Positions 63,131 through 64,000 of a stretch of 64,000 nt of DNA are shown here, piece by piece. The notes beneath the pieces were generated by a model. The model made no database searches and had not been told where the DNA came from. It worked only from the letters and a program-made list of their open reading frames with translations. Source of the DNA: Locusta migratoria (lineage: Eukaryota > Arthropoda > Insecta > Orthoptera > Acrididae); NCBI GenBank assembly GCA_026315105.1, contig CM048750.1:170280549-170344548 (forward strand), read 5' to 3'. Made by a program: the position numbers and the translations under genes. Within the stretch, counting starts at the first letter, position 1. Each line of letters opens with the position of its first letter.

Positions 63131-64000
63131 GTTATCGAGTCTTTTAGATCTACAATGCTAACTTTTCGAGGTATATTCTTTGGAAGTGGGATTTATGCAC
63201 ATAAACAGTTTTTATTCATGGCAAAATCGTCGAATTTTTTACGATACCGTTAAGTTCTTAAAATGATGGTCTCACGAAGCCTTAAACGTTTTTCCCTATA
63301 CTATAGGTTACCGGTGAAAATGTCGGCTGTTAAGGCGGTATACCCGTTACATATTGACATAAATCGTGAACTGTACTCAAAAACGTTGCAGTTTCGATGA
63401 TAGGTATACACATATAACTTATAAACGTAAATTTTGTGTGACAAAAAACTATTATTGTCAGGGTGCCCCGTTCCAATTCCCCCTGTTACATGTACGTATT
63501 AATGATAATTAGTTTCTTCAGAGAAAGGCAAACATTCCGGCCTCCCCTATATTCCACAATTATTCCAATAATCCGGTCATCACTGTAAACTCTCACTGGC
63601 GTGTCTTACAGCGCACTTTAAACTTGGCTGTAGTATAATGATTTCTTGCAAACATATAATAAAAAATGAAAATAATAAAAATTCATGGACGATACGATTA
63701 CGACTCTACTATTTTGATAATATCTGCGCACCCAACAAGTAATATTCTTTCTGGCCGTATTTTAACAAACAGCGAAAATTATTTGCTTTTTGAGTTTAGG
63801 TTTGACAAATATACACTTTTTTGGACGTTTACCTCTTGAAACTATTATTTTAATTATAAATTTGTCCGAGTGGTTCGGCCGAATCCATTATTCGCCGAAT
63901 CTAGGACACTGTCTTCGGATTCGAGATTAGATGCATAATGGCCGAATACTACCGAATTCCGAATCCAAAGTGTTAAATGGAAACCTTCAGTTACGAATGT
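63131..64000. other. AT-rich end of window, no gene recognised
   Basis: 63870-63980 repeats CCGAAT(C/T)C-type words in both orientations (GGCCGAATCC, TCGCCGAATC, GGCCGAATAC), like the end of an unknown DNA element. No coding motif. Confidence 0.35.

Noticed and set aside
1..64000. CRISPR arrays, operons, phage or plasmid genes
   Set aside because: There are no regularly spaced identical repeats and no prokaryotic gene organisation. All repeats are eukaryotic transposon types.

Overview
The window looks like an intergenic to intronic stretch of a large, transposon-packed arthropod genome. There is no operon structure, gene density is close to zero, and nearly every recognisable coding stretch is a decayed transposon. 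The mix of tRNA-headed SINEs, a 5S-rRNA-headed SINE, CR1/jockey-type LINEs ending in GATGTA repeats, and Tc1, mariner, hAT, Harbinger, Helitron and Penelope remnants points to an orthopteran insect. My best guess is a Schistocerca-type locust; that is recollection plus inference, not a database result. The one good host-gene candidate is a minus-strand first coding exon at 2943-3081 inside a CpG-rich island. It reads like the start of an ABCG half-transporter (ABC family G) and ends in a splice donor. Its later exons would lie beyond position 1. || Layout. 1-2786: tRNA-like relic, a short Tc1/mariner element (989-1797), and an 0.8 kb palindrome whose left arm carries a SINE. 2880-4580: CpG island and exon, split upstream by a hAT element with an 8-bp target duplication. 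4585-10240: a LINE split by a Tc1 fold-back, itself split by a SINE pair and a second LINE. 10299-13600: another LINE family split by an opposite-strand LINE, then a Harbinger element. 13850-18470: Penelope remnant, inverted repeats, Helitron-like DNA. 18990-22240: RTE-type LINE, mariner-like element, tRNA-like SINE. 23100-32090: SINEs, a second palindrome, LINE 3' end, probable solo LTR, Tc1 fragments, a 171-bp triplication and a 5S SINE. 32155-36230: two mariners and a near full-length Tc1. 36365-43250: SINEs, RTE endonuclease fragment, THAP-domain remnant, jockey-like LINE fragment, second Tc1 copy, Helitron with helicase end. 43300-48600: uncharacterised repeats, Penelope GIY-YIG remnant, RTE 3' end. 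48900-64000: more SINEs, Helitron, mariner, hAT, Tc1, a third palindrome (61468-61945), mariner-like and LINE fragments. || How it fits together. About 26 tRNA-derived SINE copies act as time stamps, because many have clear target-site duplications (TSDs). In several places the empty site survives in the same window: in the other arm of a palindrome, or in a second copy of the same repeat (34465-37495 versus 55030-56415). This lets the insertion order be read directly. The most unusual signal is a recurring RNA-like motif resembling the hammerhead ribozyme core ([C/U]UGANRA, then a hairpin, then GAAA). It occurs in both arms of two palindromes and downstream of two Penelope GIY-YIG remnants.
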